Below are positions 44,980-56,833 of a stretch of DNA of 64,000 bases, piece by piece. Position numbers and translations under genes: made by a program. The DNA comes from Pilatotrama ljubarskyi (taxonomy: Eukaryota; Basidiomycota; Agaricomycetes; Polyporales; Polyporaceae). The notes beneath the pieces are model-generated. The model ran no database searches. It saw only the letters and a list, made by a program, of their open reading frames with translations, and was not told the origin of the DNA. The DNA lies in assembly GCA_022385805.1 (NCBI GenBank), contig MU277680.1, positions 132,693 through 196,692 of the forward strand, in the 5' to 3' direction. How positions within the stretch are numbered: the first letter of the stretch is position 1; each line of letters begins with the position of its first letter.

Positions 44980-47900
44980 TCAGACCTCGCCATATACGCT
45001 CATCCTCACCACATCGACTGCCTCGTCTGTGGGACGCTCGTCCCTGACCAATCCCCTGCCCCGTCCAGGACCGCCGCTCAAAGAAGCAATGCTCACCTTG
45101 CGCTCACGCGCGATGTGCCCCAGCTCGACTTGAATGCTGTCCCGCGGCCGCGCGGTGCGCCGCGACGAGGACACAGATCTCCGGGGCGCATTCCCCACAC
45201 TTTTCACCCTCATGAGCTTGCCCTGCATGGCCTGCCGCTGCACGATTGATACCGGGCGCACGACCGTCGCCTCGTTCACGCTGCCCTGGTCCGATGGCGT
45301 CGACTGTGCGTCGGTAGGGGCGGGTGAGAGGACAAGGGGTGGAGGCCGCCGTCGCTTGCCGGACCCGGAGAGGGAGCGCGCGCGCTTGGCGGGCCACTGC
45401 GCAGCGGCGTGCGGCGGTGAGAGGGGTGTCGGGAGCGACAGCGTTGCATCCTGCTCAGTGATGACGCGTTCTTGCGCAGGCTCAGTTTCCACCTTGTCCT
45501 GATAGTTGGGGGAGCTAGGTTCGGACGGCTCCGCTTCCTCGGAGAGCAGGGCGGGCTCGCGCTTCGCGGAAGGAACGCGGCGGACATAAGCAGCGTCGCC
45601 GGGCATGGGCTCGTCCTCCTCGACGATAAACTCGGTGCGCGACACCTCGTGCGAGAGCATGCTCTTGGGGCGGGCCACCGAGGTAGGACGCATGGGGATA
45701 CCAGGGAACTGAGAAGCGATAGCCTGCACCTCCGACGCAGTCGTACTGGAGGACAGCCCGCGATCGCGCCTGCTCAAGCCGCCCAAGTGCGGTGCCGCAA
45801 CGGACTCGGGCTGGGCGAAGGTCGTCGCCGTGCCCGGGGTGCCGATCGCGCGGAAGCTCATGGCACTCGGGGGCTGACTGGCAACGAGCGTGCTCTCCGG
45901 CCAGTTGTAGCTTGTCATGGTGTCGCGAGGGTTATAGTTCCCCATTGTATCTCGCTGGTTGCGGGTCGCAAAGACGTCGCGAGGATCGTAGCTCGCCATG
46001 GTATCGCGCGCGTTGTAACTCGTTATATTGTCGCGTGGGTTGTAGCTCGCCAGGGTGGCCCGCGGGTTGTAGCTTGTCATGGTGTCGCGTGGGTTGTAGC
46101 TCGCAAGGCTGTCGCGGGCGTGGAAGCTGACACCGCTGTCGCGCGGGTTGTTGCTCGCGACACTCGGTGATCGCATCGCACGCTGGCTCATCGCGCTCGA
46201 CGGCCTATCATGAGTAGTCACGCTCATCGAGCGCATATGCCGACTTGCTGCCGACGCCGGCCTAGGTAGCCCAGGGACAGGTTCCTCCGCAGGGGCGCCA
46301 GCGTACGCAGGGAGACGTGCGAACGACGCCGAGACGTGGCCGCCGACGGCACGCGGCTCGACCTCGTCGAAGTTACTGGGAAGCGAGCGCGCGCGCCCGT
46401 GCGGGTCGCGGAAGGGGTCCGCCATGAGGTCGAGGAAGTCGAGGTTCGAGAAGCGGCGGAGCTGCAGGATGGGCAGACGGTCCTGCCGAATGAACACCGT
46501 CACACGCTCCCGCACGGGCGCGAGCGCGGGGCGCGGGAACCCCGGGCGCGGGACGCGCGTGAACTCCGCCCCGACGACGTCGTCCGCCTCGTCCTGCGCG
46601 TACGCGTACTCGTCGGTCTCCTTGATCGCGTCCCATGAGGTGCGCTTGGAGGAGCCGAAGGAGGATGTGGAGTCGCGCACGCTCGAGCCCTTGCTGTTGC
46701 GGCTGGTCGTGCGGAACGACAGGCGGCTCGCGAGCTTGAAGGTGAGGCTGCTCGACTTGCGCGCGGAGAGGAGGCCGGGCGTCGCACGCTCCTCTTCTTG
46801 CACGTCATCCAGTGGTGTGGACTTGCGGACGTCGCGGCGCATCCAGGATGGGTCGCCGAGCTTGATGATGGACTCGCGCTTGGGCGCGATCGCGTTCTCC
46901 GCGTCGAAGTCGTGGCCGCCGACGTGTCGGAAGGTGCTGAAGCGCGGGTTCTGGATCATCGCGCGGAGCATGGACTTGCGCCGGCGCTGCGCCTCGCTGG
47001 GGCTGTACAGCTGGAAGTCCTCGACCGTGTCGACACTACGCACGCGTTAGAGAGGAGCGGGTACAGAACCAATGCGCGCTCACCCCTTGACAATGCCAAT
47101 GACCAGGGATGCGTGCGAGAGGAACCGGAGCAGTCTGCGCGTGAACACAATAGCGAACCCACCCTGGGCGAACCCGACGCCCGTCTCGATTGCGCCGAGC
47201 AGCAACCCCACCACGATCCAGCCGAGGCCCCTGAATAGGTGCGCCTCCATCTCCTTCTTCTCCCTTTCGACCGTCTCGATTGTACGCTGGTGAGAAAGCG
47301 CTCTAACGAGACGGAAGAAGGCGATGGAGAAGGTCAAGACCTGGAAGACGATGAAGAGGATGAGGGTCACGGTGCTTAGGGACATTTCGGCTGCCTTGTT
47401 CGTGAAGCCCACGCCGAGCACAAGTGGGACTCCATTCTGGCCACCGAAGCTCTCTGTAAGGGCATATGCATATGAGGAGGATACGCGTAGAGACGACGCC
47501 GTCACTTACGGTAGGTGATGCCAACGAAGGATCCTAACTCGTTCAGGATGAGGATGACGGGTATGAAGGCGATGAGTACATATTTTGAGAGCGTCTGGAA
47601 CCGGACCGGAAGAGACGGCACGAGCTCGAGGCTGGTGAGGAGGTATAAGGAGAACGTGTACAGGAAGAGCGGGATGAAGGAACCGGCACCTACAATGACG
47701 ATGAGACGCCGCGTAGGTTGAGAACGGGGGATACTCACCGATCACAATGTCAAGAGACCTGAACGAGTCCAAGGACGATCCAATGGAAGGGAGAGTGTGA
47801 GTGAGGAGGTCGAGGACCGCTAGGACAAAGTAGACGTAGATCTCTGACACGAGAAATACATGCTTCCTGTAACGAAGGAATGATTTAATATCGAGAGCTC

Positions 47901-48408
47901 CCGTATGATGTATACAGGGGTGCGTCATCTCAGCAGGCCCCCGGGGTCGATAGCATGCTCTGTTATGGCGGATGGCTTCGAGCAAGACGGGACGACTGCG
48001 TCAGGCCTGCGCACTTATGTCCGCTTGCCTGTGCCGCGACATTCCACCATTTACCGAGCTACCGCTCGCCGTCGCAACGGCTTCCCGACGAGTGGACCCC
48101 TCCACGTCGCGCCCAAGTCACCGCACATCTGAAGTCGGGTAGACCTTCGATAGTCAAGACATGAGGCGTGCGACAGACGACGCGTGTCGTACGCTCTGGT
48201 CCGGTGGGCTGTGGCATTGCGAGTTCCGCAGGGACAGAGTGCTTGGGGAAAAGGAGACTTACTTGTCAGCGGACGCGCGCTTGATCCAGAGCAGCACGCA
48301 TGCGAAGATCACTTCGAGACCTGGAGGGAGGAGAAGGATGCCAGCTTCGAGCCTGGTCAGGGATTGGCAGCGTAGATTGGGAGCGACTGAGAGACAAATT
48401 TCGCCCAT
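44980..48408 (-). CDS. Seven-helix membrane protein with long repeat-bearing tail
   Basis: Exons 48263-48408, 47739-47866, 47510-47689, 47084-47453 and 44980-47035 give 959 residues. About seven hydrophobic helices fill the first ~270: AGILLLPPGLEVIFACVLLW, IYVYFVLAVLDLL, FIPLFLYTFSLYLL, YVLIAFIPVILIL, LILFIVFQVLTF, WIVVGLLLGAIETG and LRFLSHASLVIGIV. The other ~690 residues form a hydrophilic, Ser/Arg-rich tail. It includes ten 9-residue repeats of the type SYNPRDTMT (DNA 45886-46155), many SR/RS and proline-directed sites, and an acidic stretch. The layout recalls 7TM receptors with a long cytoplasmic tail, but no GPCR class signature is certain, so receptor function is only a guess. The plus strand of the tail also stays open by codon bias. 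Confidence 0.75.
45886..46155 (-). repeat. Ten in-frame 27-nt repeats coding for SYNPRD-type units
   Basis: Ten consecutive 27-nt units encode 9-residue variants: SNNPRDSGV, SFHARDSLA, SYNPRDTMT, SYNPRATLA, SYNPRDNIT, SYNARDTMA, SYDPRDVFA, TRNQRDTMG, NYNPRDTMT and SYNWPESTL. The central units are the best conserved and the ends have decayed, as expected for a minisatellite inside a coding exon. Confidence 0.85.
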
Positions 48409-49104
48409 TTAACCAGAATGCGTGTTGTAAGGCCTAGATAGAAGCAAAGTGCATCTCAAGATAACCCGAGCCAGCAGAGAGAGAGAGCGAGAGGAGGCGG
48501 CGCCGAGAAACAAAGGAATGGAATGCAGACTTGCTGCGAGCAGAAAGGGCGACGCCTGCACCGAGAGAGAAAGGAAGAAGAGCGATGGGACGCGGTTGGC
48601 CGTAAGCAACGCGTGGACACTCAGACTCGCTGGGAGTGTTCGGGGCGACGGCGGCGGAATCAGCTCACAATACTCAACAGTGACTTTCCATGCTGATGGG
48701 GAACAAATGGTAGCACGACGACGGCAACGTCCCAGGCTGTGTCCGCACGATGGCGACGTCCGCCCACCCGTCGTCCTGGTAATCTACAGCGCTTGCCTCT
48801 TTCGACCTTCGAGAAGTTCTCTGTTGCAGCCTCGACGCTTCGTAGTTTGGCTGGACTCAGCACTTGGCATGCAACTTTTTCCTGCGGGGCCTGTATGTGA
48901 CGGTCATGTCGGGCAAGTCAGAGAGAAAGGCGTTCAGCAAACTCATCGCTGGGAAAAGCAGAAAGACAGGATGATCGCGGTCTCGGAGGTGGCGGATCAG
49001 AGAAAAAGTGATGGTGTCACGGCGTCCATCCGAGATGTGCAGCGTGACGGCTTGTCACGCTTGGCGGCTGCGAGGAACAGTCCGCGAGTCGAGACTTGGA
49101 CGCG
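48409..49104. promoter_or_regulatory. Divergent promoter region, membrane protein / ct6A dehydratase
   Basis: About 700 bases between two divergent starts. No clear TATA box is seen. A 219-codon plus-strand frame crosses much of it but has no domain. Confidence 0.4.
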
Positions 49105-50822
49105 ATGAATTTGGACTCGCACAGGACTCAACTCGTTCTCACTGCTCTCGCAGCCTCTGCGGTCACTGCAGGCCTCTTTTCTGCTTATCATGAACACGTA
49201 AAACGGAAGAGGCGCAGAACTCTCGACCAAGACATCTTACGCTCCCTCGCCGGATCCAGCAAACGGAGAGGAACGAGAAATACGGAGGGCAGTGAAGACG
49301 ACGAGCATCATGAGGTCCACATCGGAGGCTCAAGCAACTCCAGCGACGTGCCGATAGAGTACGATGAGGAGCTCATCCGGGAGCAACTCGCACGCAACTA
49401 CGCGTTCTTCGGCGAGGAAGGCATGGCGAAGATCAGGAAGAGCTCCGTTGTCGTCGTCGGGTGCGGAGGCGTGGGCAGCTGGGCCGCGGTCATGTTGGCT
49501 AGATCGTGCGCAGGAATTCGGTACCCCCGCGCATCTGTCTCGCTGGCTAATGTCGCTATCTCTGCAGTGGCATTTCGAAGATCCGTCTGGTCGACTTTGA
49601 TCAGGTCACCTTGTCATCATTGAACAGACATGCCACGGCCACGCTTTCGGACGTGGGCACGCCGAAGGTCAAGTGCATAGAGCGCGTCCTCAAGCAGATC
49701 TCGCGCGTGGTCGAGGTCGAGGCTTGCATCGACATATGGCGGAAGGAGTCCGGCGGCGACCTACTCGCGGGCGCGGACTGGGTGATTGGTAGGTGAATCC
49801 GTGTTGCGTGATGTGGCCAGCAGTACTGAAACAGCCCTTGCCAGATGCGATTGACAACATCACCACGAAAGTCGACTTGCTCAAGTACTGTCATGAGAAT
49901 AACATCAAAGTGCGTAGATTTGGTATCTGCGTATTCACCGCATCCGCTGATACTGCCCACTTGCTGTTTGTTCTAGGTGTTCTCGTCCATGGGCTCCGGC
50001 GCCAAGTGCGACCCCACACGGGTGCAAATCAGCGACATCTCGCTCACTCTGTACGACCCGCTTGCGCGCTCGGTGCGCCGCCGCCTGCGTCTCGAAGGCA
50101 TCTCCTCCGGCATACCGGTGGTTTACTCGACTGAGGTGCCCGGCGACGTCAAGCTTCTTCCCCTCCCTGAGGAGGAGTTCCAGAAGGGTAACGTGAAGGA
50201 GCTCGGCGTGTTCGACGACTTCCGCGTGCGCATCCTGCCCGTGCTTGGTGCGTCGGCTCCCTGTTGCGCACGTGCCATTCGTGCGCGTGCTCATGATCTC
50301 ATTCAGGTCCGCTACCGGCGATCTTCGGCCTAAACATAGCGACTTATGTCCTATGCGAGCTCGCGGAGAAACCCATCCCCAACCCTCTCCCCGTCAAGAG
50401 CCGCAAGAAGTTCAACGAACGGCTCTCGCGCGACCTGCAAAAGCGGGAAGAGAAGTTCCTCGGGCGCCAGATCAAGTACGCTCCCCCTTCTTTCCATTGC
50501 CTTCGCATGCTGATCACACCGTTCTAGCAAACTGCCTCTAGACGAAGACGACCTCGGGCTCATCTTCGACGATCTGTACCGCGGACGCTCCGCCCGCCCA
50601 CCCTACCCCGTGCCCGAGCGTCCCGCGCTCGTGCGCTGGGATCCCACCGAGCCGCTCTCGCTGATGAACTGCGTCGCCTTCGAGTTCACGGACGCCGAGA
50701 AGCACTTGAAGGAGTGTCTACTCGAGAAGAAACGGCCGGAAGAGGTGTGGGGCGAGGAAGTCGCGGAGGTGGTGCGGAGGAGGCGGGAGGAGGCGAGGAG
50801 GGTCGTCGAGTGGGTGATGTAA
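49105..50822 (+). CDS. tRNA threonylcarbamoyladenosine dehydratase (TcdA/Tcd type, ThiF fold)
   Basis: About five to six exons. Exon 1 runs from 49105 to about 49502, joining across an intron to GISKIRLVDFDQVTLSSLNRH. An N-terminal hydrophobic helix (LVLTALAASAVTAGLFSAY) suits anchoring in the outer mitochondrial membrane, as for yeast Tcd1/Tcd2. The E1-like core shows the ATP-binding VVVVGCGGVGSW, VDFDQV, VIDAIDN and FSSMGSGAKCDPTRVQISDIS. The enzyme converts t6A at position 37 of ANN-decoding tRNAs to cyclic ct6A, improving decoding. The C-terminal extension (YEDxR-like and ADAEKHLKECLLEKKRPEEVW) is typical of fungal forms. Start: the first ATG before the hydrophobic helix. Confidence 0.9.
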
Positions 50823-51371
50823 TGCTACTGTGCGTTTGCATGGTATCTTGCCTATGTGCCCCTGGATGCATCATCCGCCCTGGTAGGAGTCTCGCCCGCG
50901 CTGATTGAGAACTTTTTGCTTCACAAAGGTAGGTATCCTGTCAAGCATGATGCATGACCGCCGGATCATCAATCATCGATGACACAACCTACGTATGCAT
51001 CACAGCGTCTACGTCATGTTTCATTATATATTGACTGTCGAGCCTTTAAATTGGATATGCTCATCAACATCCTCGAGATCAGGCCGCTATGATGATCTCA
51101 TCTTCGGTGGTCACAATACTGATGACCGACACCTCGAAGTTCAACTTTGTTACGGACGTACAAAAACAAACATGTCGGGGGTAACTAGAACCGAGCCGAC
51201 ATCACCAAACCGAGAGAAGAGTTCCAGCCATCCATCCTATTGACATTCCGTGTTTTCCTTTTCCTTTCCGATTCCACGTCCACTGTCCACCGCCTCCGAG
51301 ACCCGGGCGGATAGAGCAGAAGACCCATTCTCGCTCGTGACTGCGAGCTTGGCCACTTCCACGTGAGCGAC
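50823..51371. other. Convergent intergenic region
   Basis: The dehydratase and thaumatin-like genes end towards each other here. No gene is seen. Confidence 0.5.
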
Positions 51372-52615
51372 TCACGGGCAGAAGGTGACGGTGTAGTCGG
51401 CCTGGAGGCTCGCGTCGCAGGTCCAGAGCGCGGTGCCGCTGGACTCGTCGTAAGCATAAGCGTACGAGTTGGGGCAGTTGCTCTCTGCAGCGGACAGTCA
51501 GCTCTCGCTCTCGGGATGTTAAATAGAGGTAAGAGTGGGGTGGGCGACGTACTGAAGTAAGAGTAGTAGGCGACGCCGGAGGACGGGCACGTCGCCGCGG
51601 TGTTGTGGGAACCCGTGCAGCAGTTCGGGTTGTTGGCTGGGAGCAGCGGTTAGGTCGTGAAGCGGAGTGAATAAGGGAGGGGCTTACTGGGGTCGCCGAG
51701 ACCAGCGACGCAGGCGCTCTTGCAGCCAACGGGGAAGCCGCTGGAGTCGTAGGGGCCCTTCAGGGGAGCAGGGCCTATTTGGAGGTGGTTGTCAGTCGCC
51801 ATCGCATCCCGGGAGTCGTATGCGGAGGGTACTCACAATTCGGGCCCAGGTCAACGGGGCAGTCAGCGACGTGGCAGCCCTTGTTGTTGGAGATGCGCAT
51901 GGGCAGGTTGTAGCCGTCGACGAGCGAGACTGGATGGCGTCTGGCGTCAGAGTGCGCATTGGCCGGAAGGCTCAGCGGTACTCACCGTCGTACCAGTCAG
52001 CGCCGCCGCCAGCGGAGAGAGTGAACTCGGCAACAGTTGCGGGAGGAACACCAGTGCCGGTGTGCGGGTCGCAGAGAAGACCGCCATTGCAACCGCCGTC
52101 GAGGCAAGAGTTGGGGCCGGGATTCGTGCTGAAGTCGCAGTTGCGGCGAGCCTGGAAGGATGATGACCAGCGCGTCAGTGAGGTGATCGGCAGTGGTCGG
52201 AAAGGATGATGCCTACCCAGATACGGCCAGCCTTCCAGTTGTTGGGAACGCTGAACGAGACGGACTGGTAGGCGTTCTGCTGCCAACTTCAGAGTGGAAA
52301 TGTCGTGAGAATAGGCGCAGCCGTTGAAGAAGTCGTATACGTACCCAGTGGGCTGGTTGGGGGTAGCGGTTCCGACATTCAGGTCGGTGAAGATCTGAAG
52401 ATTCATTTAGGATGCTGCTGGATGCTAGAATGAGTGGGAGCCGACATACCGCAGGCCTGGGTAAGTTGTAGAGGTTAGAGACATGGTTTAGGGAGAAAAC
52501 GTGAAGTCGTGAAAACATACCAGATAGTGAAGGGGCAGTTGTTGTAGACCGTGAAAGTCCTGGCCGCGGCGTTGGCGACGAACGCCAGGGTGACGGTAGC
52601 AAGCAAGCCCTTCAT
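51372..52615 (-). CDS. Thaumatin-like protein (PR-5 family), secreted
   Basis: Nine exons, including a 7-nt microexon at 52450-52456 that completes TGG-CCT-GCG (WPA) between the first exon (FTVYNNCPFTIW) and IFTDLNVG. The signal peptide MKGLLATVTLAFVANAAA precedes the thaumatin fold: TPNQPTGW, VSFSVPNNWKAGRIWARRNC, CLDGGCNGGLLC, AEFTLSAGGGADWYDVSLVDGYNLPM, CHVADCPVDLGPNCP, CCTGSHNTAATCP, YAYAYDESSGTALWTC and terminal CP. The many cysteines and the acidic cleft residues (AEFTL, DWYD, VDGYN) match the family. In mushrooms, thaumatin-like proteins bind or cut beta-1,3-glucan in the wall. A TATATAA lies about 80 bases upstream (52692-52698). Confidence 0.93.
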
Positions 52616-55003
52616 GTTGTCTGGTCTGGATGCGAATGCAGGAGGAGGTGAGCCGAGGTCCACTGAAGAAGGCTGACGACTCTGCAGTCCCTTATATACC
52701 GCGAAGCTGGCCACCTCCCGAGACGACCATGATATCCACAATCATTCCGACCCTACCCAAGATCAAGGCACACACGCTTCTTGGTATGTGCAGCAAGGTG
52801 GCGGAGCACATGACATATCTTGGGTGTTGCCGTATCCAACCCAGAGGCCAGGAAGATTGGATGAGCAGCGTCGTTCAGGCAGGATGCGCAAGCTCGCGGA
52901 CGCTGTTTGACAGGTGTGACGTCGTACGACAACGAGCGATCTGGCCACAAGGTCGCCCGCGGGACGATACCTGGAAGTTGCTAGGGCGCGATGCACATGG
53001 CGCGCGGGCGGTCAGAAGGTCCGCGGGCGAATTGCTATGCAGGTGAATACAGCACCTGCCATATCTGGCACGCGGACCCGCAGCAACGGAAGGCGCCGTG
53101 ACCCGGCCTGCGTTTCTGATGCGCGTCGAGAGCGGGTCCGGTGGTCTGCGCGGCCCTCCTGGTCATCGCTTGCTTGCATTCACCCATGTGGGGGCATGCA
53201 TGTCGATCGTAGCTTCGTGGCCATGGGATCAGCGTCCTTGCGGCTGATCGATTAATCGAGAAGAACGCCTCGTCAGCATCGCAGGCGGTCGTCCCAGCAT
53301 GGTAACCTCCCGCTCGCTGGTCCAAGGTTGTTTGTCGGCCGCGGTGACACAGTGCTTCCTGCAGAACGCCGAGGAAGGCCTCCTGCGCTCCACGACCTCG
53401 ACCATCATGGACACGCTTGCCGACGTGCCTGAGGGTAAAAGGTTATTTCGTGGAGTATGACCTAGGGATTGTCCGGAGCAAAGTGAACGGACTTTACAAC
53501 CGAGGTTGGAGAGAGCTAGAGAGAGGCACAGCGATGGAACCCTGATGGCTGACGACGGCCCAAGGACGGACTAGTCTCGCGAGAATGTACTGGCGTCGTG
53601 TGTGTGCGTTCCGCATGTCGAAGACCATGGGTGCGTAGCATCATGAGGTACGTCAAGGAGTTTGATACAATGTGATAGGACAACGCCCATGGACGGCAAG
53701 GAGCCAGCTGCACTCGCTTGAGCGACTGCGTTACAGGTATCGCCCAGGCCACCGCATGTGTCTTGCATGAGAACGAAGGACGATAGCGAGCGGGGCAATG
53801 CGCTCCCCAGGGAGAGGCCCTGACGTCCAGCGGATACCAACGATGGATCTCTGACAGAGCGGACAAGCCGTTGAGTACCCACGCAGTGACTTTGAGAAGA
53901 GATGCACCATGTGGCCCTCTGGGCATGAGTCGCGATAGGTAGAGATTGTGGGCACATTGTGCACGAGCGGTACATGCGTACGCTCGTCTCCGAGGCCATG
54001 GATGATACAGCGGATGCCGGACGTCGCGCAACGGCCCCTTGAGAACTACATATGAGAACGCAGGACGCGGATAGTGACCTACAAGCCTCGGCATCTCTGA
54101 TAAATGACATGGACTAGGAGGCTGGGGCTGGACGTACAGGGACGTACGCGGCACCACTACGGCAGTTCTGTGTGATATCGGCCGACCGCGCGTACTTGTG
54201 CAAACGTCCGCAAGTCGACGACGACCTTTATCAATGAAGCCTGGAGAGCGACGTCGACGATAGCAGTGCCAGTCCGATACCATTCCGTCGACCGACGCTA
54301 CTTATCAGCGGGGGAAGCATCGAACGGTAGGCACCGTGCGTCCGGTCATTATCATCGCTCTGATGTTCATCCACTGATGTTAAGGCCTTTCTCCAGGTCC
54401 GGATGTACGAATTGCGAATTTTTCGAGCCTCTTACAGTGTGACGGCGGGCAATGTTTGGCTTCGTCGCTGTGTACGCTCAGCGAGCGCGGGTAGCTTTGA
54501 CGAGCTGACAAGACACCGTCAAGAGGCATCTGCGTACATATGTATGCAGCTTCAGGAGTTTCTTCAAAGCTCTGCGGTATACAAACTATGTAGGGGCGCG
54601 GTAGCATTGGCAGGAGAAGGACAGTAGTATGCGTACCGGACAGTCCCACCTCAGACACTTGTGTGTATCGTCGATGCATCTCTACTCGCGGCCCATATTT
54701 GCTCATGCGCCGTAGTACGTTTGATCATTTTGCATAACATGCGGACATGAAGTTGAGGGCAAATTCTCTCGGTAGTATCAGGCTGCAGCAGCAAGGGAAG
54801 GGCGAATCGGAAGAGGAGGCGAACGCAGCGCGTGAGCGCCTGCCAGGAAAAATGAGCGTCTATCTAATCTGTTATCAGAACACGGAGTTGACGGCAGCAC
54901 ACTTGGGATAGACGCTGGTACAAGTGTCCCTCTCGAGCGTACTCCCTTCGTCCACAGAAAAAAGTCTCGTTCTCCAGTCGTCGCCGTCTATGTCAACGCT
55001 ACG
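52616..55003. other. Long intergenic region, 2.4 kb
   Basis: Apart from the thaumatin promoter and the promoter of the SANT gene, nothing can be supported. Two overlapping minus-strand frames (255 and 179 codons, 53516-54283) have no domain, no exon signals of note and unlikely composition. Confidence 0.45.
52692..52698 (-). promoter_or_regulatory. TATA box of thaumatin-like gene
   Basis: TATATAA on the minus strand, about 80 bases before the ATG at 52615. Confidence 0.6.
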
Positions 55004-56535
55004 ATGGATCAGAAACGCTCCCAAACGTATGTATAACTCTAGCACACACTGTCTTCGGCATTCGTTCGAGGTTCCTGGAGCACTGTAGAGGTCATGCAAC
55101 TACCCATCCGGCTTACCATGCTTCTCGGAAATGCATTCGCTTGGCAAGCTTCAGGAGCCTCATAAAGGTGTACTATAGCGAGCGAGGACATGGCTGACGC
55201 TTCTGCTTTTGCAGCCTGGAAGCGCTGGAAAAATTCATCCAATCACAGAAAGCCTTGCTGGAGCGAACGAACGCCGACATAGAAAGGCTCAAGGAGTTGC
55301 GCAGAGATGTAGAGACGCACCCGCCACAGTCCATTGAGGAACTGAGCGAGAAGGTATGAGTAGGCTCCATGCAAGGGTGGTTGCGATGTTCACCGACCTC
55401 GGAACAGCTCAACGAGTCCTCGTTCAGACTGAGCGAGCAGCTCGATGCGATCCCGCCCATACCCCGTGATATTGACTGGTCGCTTTTTGCGGGGGCAGGT
55501 GCGTCGCTTTACCCTCATGTTCACTGTTTTCTAGCTGACGGCTTGACAGATCCCAGTCCGTTCAAGTCTATGGCCGCCACGGCTCGCGAAACCTACGCGT
55601 CCCGCAACACACCACCGAAGGCCCCTCTCAACCCGATGTGCGACCTCCGCAGGCTCGTCGCAGAGAAGCGGGCATCCGTGCTTGACCCCATCCTCTCAAC
55701 GTTCCGCCTTCCGGAAGAACTCGCCTTACTTCCAGACGACGAGCCCGACCCTGAGGAGCTCCGTCGTGCACGGGAACGGGAGAAGATCCTCGAGCTGAAG
55801 AAGCGTCGGGTCGAGGGGGACGCCAGCGCCCCCGTCTTCGCTGGTCTTGGTTTGCGAAGGCCGGCGGTCACGCAGGCGGTGTTCATACGTCAGGACCAGG
55901 AGGACGAGAGCGCGGAGGTCGATATTTCGATGGAAGACGAAAAGGCAGCTTCGGGAGAGACGCCACAAAACACCCAGAGCTCGACGTTGGAGGACGTCCC
56001 AATGGTAGTCGACGCGCCGTCTTCTCCTCCTGCCTTACCACCTCCGAAGCCCCCTAAGGCTACCGCATCCTCTAAGCAGGAGCGGCGCTCGTCGCGCAGA
56101 GTGCAGGTTGATGCCAAAGAAGGCTCCTCCCGTGCGAAGAATACTGGCAAGGCGAAAGCGAAGGCGCAGCCCAAACCCGGTACGCAAACACTCGAAGACT
56201 CGCCAGAGCCCGCCGCGGAGCCTCCGCACGACAAGAACGGCAAAGCAAAATCAGAGACTTACAAGCAGGCTTGGTCAGTCTCTGAGCAGCATCTGCTTGA
56301 GCGTCTGCTAGAAGAGATCCCTGAGGGCGAGAAGAATAGGTACGAATATCATTGCAGTCCAGGACATACCACAGTAGCTGATTCGCGAACACTTATCAGG
56401 TGGGCAAAAATATCTAAGGCGATGAATGGGCGCCGCACAGCGCGCCAGGTCGCTAGCCGCGTGCAAAAGTACTACGAGAAGCTCAAGAGATTCGGCGTCG
56501 AGGTCGGAGGCAGAAAGACTGCGAGCGCGAGTTAA
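55004..56535 (+). CDS. SANT/Myb-domain protein, ZZZ3-like
   Basis: Exons 55004-55026, 55215-55353, 55408-55498, 55550-56339 and 56400-56535 give 392 residues. The N-terminal part is a coiled coil (LEALEKFIQSQKALLERTN, then ADIERLKELR) as in ZZZ3. A charged, Pro/Lys-rich middle (acidic stretch, KAKAKAQPK) follows. The C-terminus is a SANT domain: AWSVSEQHLLERLLEEIP, then RWAKISKAMNGR joined across an intron, and RTARQVASRVQKYYEKLKRFG, which closely matches the animal ZZZ3 SANT domain. ZZZ3 is the histone H3 reader of the ATAC acetyltransferase complex; here the ZZ zinc finger that follows in animals is absent. A nuclear chromatin role is inferred from this similarity. Confidence 0.8.
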
Positions 56536-56833
56536 TGGACGTCCTAATACCATACCCTGCTTTGCTGTATCATAATACCACCAACTTGTGCTGCACCCCA
56601 TGTATTCGTAGATCTTCTCCTTCTACGCCGACGTTGCCCCGCCCATACAAGGGGCGATCATCTGACCATCAAGTGTTCCCAAGTTGACGCGCGCGGCTGG
56701 GCTCTGTAGCCTGTTCCAGTTCTGCACCTCTCTCTCTCTCGAGTCCGCCGTTCCTTGCCAGCTCATCTCACCTCCTGCTTGCTTTCTCTCGTTCTCGTAT
56801 CCCAGTGAAGACTTCTCCGCCGCACTGACCAAG
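56536..56833 (+). promoter_or_regulatory. Compact intergenic region before PBDC1-like gene
   Basis: About 300 bases with C/T-rich leader sequence (56710-56830, including a CTCTCTCTCTCTC run) directly before the ATG, a common housekeeping promoter form in these fungi. Confidence 0.4.

Noticed and set aside
45472..46170. 232-codon plus-strand frame with its own repeats
   Set aside because: It is the complement of the 27-nt repeat region of the membrane protein; only the minus-strand frame joins to conserved membrane exons.
48449..49108. 219-codon plus-strand frame between divergent genes
   Set aside because: It covers a promoter region, has no domain, and is incompatible with the start of the dehydratase gene just downstream.
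53516..54283. 255-codon minus-strand frame overlapping a 179-codon frame
   Set aside because: Two frames over the same DNA, no domain, no nearby exon partner and non-coding-like composition.
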